Source: Siphonodentalium dalli (Eukaryota > Mollusca > Scaphopoda > Gadilida > Siphonodentaliidae). From it: a stretch of DNA of 64,000 bases. Made by a program: the position numbers and the translations under genes. The stretch spans positions 168,836,664 to 168,900,663 of the forward strand of contig CP136066.1 in NCBI GenBank assembly GCA_032622095.1, written 5' to 3'. The notes under the pieces were generated by a model. The model searched no databases. It had not been told where the DNA came from and was given only the letters and a program-made list of their open reading frames with translations. Below are positions 63,269 through 64,000 of the stretch, one piece after another (the stretch's first letter is position 1; each line of letters begins with the position of its first letter).

Positions 63269-64000
63269 AATGACTCTCATTTTACAGATTTTCTCCAAAA
63301 CCGCAAACCAGACGACATCAATTTCAAAATAATTCCGACCTCTATACAGGAGATCATCCTCACGTGTTTCTCTATGACTGGGAAAGTATCAAGGGATTTC
63401 AATAGTATATCAACTAAACTTATCAAGGAAACAATTGAGGAGATAGCCCCAGCATTATTGCATATTTTTAACTTGTCCTTAGAGCATGGAATAGTCCCTA
63501 ACAAAATGAAAATTTCTAAAGTAGTCCCGATCCCAAAAAATAATACCACTCATGAAATTTCCAACTACAGACCTATCAGCATTCTTCCAACTATCTCTAA
63601 AATCCTCGAAAAAATAATGCATAAACGATTATTAGACTTCTTAAATGAACAAAACATACTCTATAAACACCAATACGGCTTCCGTCCTAATCATTCAACC
63701 TTCCATCCTGTATTACACCTCCTCGATCAAGTTGTCTCAAATAATGACAAAATGACAAGAGATTCCACTTTAGCTCTATTTCTCGACCTCTCAAAAGCAT
63801 TTGACACAATAAATCACGATATTTTACTCCTTAAACTAGATCACTATGGTATACGAGGCACAGCATACTCATGGTTTCAGAGCTATCTGCAAAATAGAAG
63901 GCAATATGTTGAACTCAATGGTATTAAATCTAAATTAACGGAAGTGACGTGCGGAGTGCCACAGGGATCAATCCTGGAACCGATAATTTTCTTAATTTAC
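63269..64000 (+). CDS. LINE ORF2, reverse transcriptase domain (runs off window)
   Basis: After a second frame change near 63265 the reading frame is open for 244 codons to the window end. It contains KVVPIPKNNTTHEISNYRPI (RT motif 1), a motif-2-type SILPTISKILEKIMHKRL, then YGFRPNHST, LFLDLSKAFDTINHDILLLK (motif A with catalytic Asp) and CGVPQGSILEPIIFLIY (motif B). The catalytic Y-x-D-D lies beyond 64000. This is the same element as 61801-63180. The two small frameshifts make this copy inactive as it stands, but otherwise coding quality is high, so it is a recent insertion. Confidence 0.9.

Noticed and set aside
56156-64000. One single LINE spanning ORF1 (56.2 kb) and ORF2 (61.8 kb)
   Set aside because: Nearly 5 kb of unrelated tandem repeats and spacer separates them, far beyond the short or overlapping spacing usual for these elements, so they are treated as separate insertions.

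Overview
This window is eukaryotic, animal-type DNA. It is AT-rich and gene-sparse, its coding sequence is cut into short exons with GT/AG borders, and it is crowded with interspersed repeats. tRNA-derived SINEs, APE-type LINEs, hAT-like and piggyBac-like non-autonomous DNA elements, and repeats with CCGT-rich heads and internal ~155-170 bp tandem units are all present. Frequent ACATGTA-type runs and these 'pearl/HINE-like' repeats point to a marine invertebrate, most likely a lophotrochozoan such as a bivalve or other mollusc. That placement is inference, not proof.

Layout. 1-7 kb: short minus-strand exon candidates, a broken OTU-protease gene (about 4.7-5.8 kb) and dispersed repeats, one interrupted by a SINE. 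7.4-10.2 kb: a foldback element, a possible TIR element, and a decayed minus-strand LINE ORF1 (zinc-knuckle) copy. 10.5-15.3 kb: an inverted-repeat pair, a Tpt1/KptA (tRNA 2'-phosphotransferase) exon with one stop, a foldback, a decayed ORF1-like frame and a broken retropepsin. 15.3-20 kb: mostly unique intron-like DNA with one clean small exon. 20-23 kb: a second SINE, then a TIR element into whose TTAA a 1.58-kb piggyBac-like element has inserted. 24.6-31.2 kb: a minus-strand multi-exon gene whose candidate exons join in phase; it encodes a C2H2-type zinc finger and its terminal ~1 kb is tandemly duplicated. 27-34.4 kb: a long-TIR element, G/C-tract repeats, an SGNH-hydrolase-like fragment, and two hAT-type MITEs each with a perfect 8-bp target duplication. 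35-38.4 kb: a 188-aa basic ORF and a frameshifted Tnp2/EnSpm-like transposase. 41-43.5 kb: a second copy of the 8-10 kb LINE in the opposite orientation. 44-53 kb: three CCGT/tandem-core repeats surrounding the last exon of a group II PLP decarboxylase, whose preceding exon lies at 55.3 kb. 56-57 kb: a LINE ORF1. 57.6-60.6 kb: a degenerate satellite-like array. 61.8-64 kb: a LINE ORF2 (endonuclease plus reverse transcriptase) running off the window end.

The best host gene evidence is the minus-strand PLP decarboxylase (two in-phase exons carrying the PLP Asp and Lys motifs). Its sequence around the lysine resembles bacterial-type diaminobutyrate/siderophore decarboxylases more than animal AADC or GAD, as judged from remembered family motifs. 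Almost everything else is mobile-element sequence or its debris. I saw no rRNA, no free-standing tRNA gene, no CRISPR and no bacterial operon structure. Homology calls are made by eye; no database search was possible.
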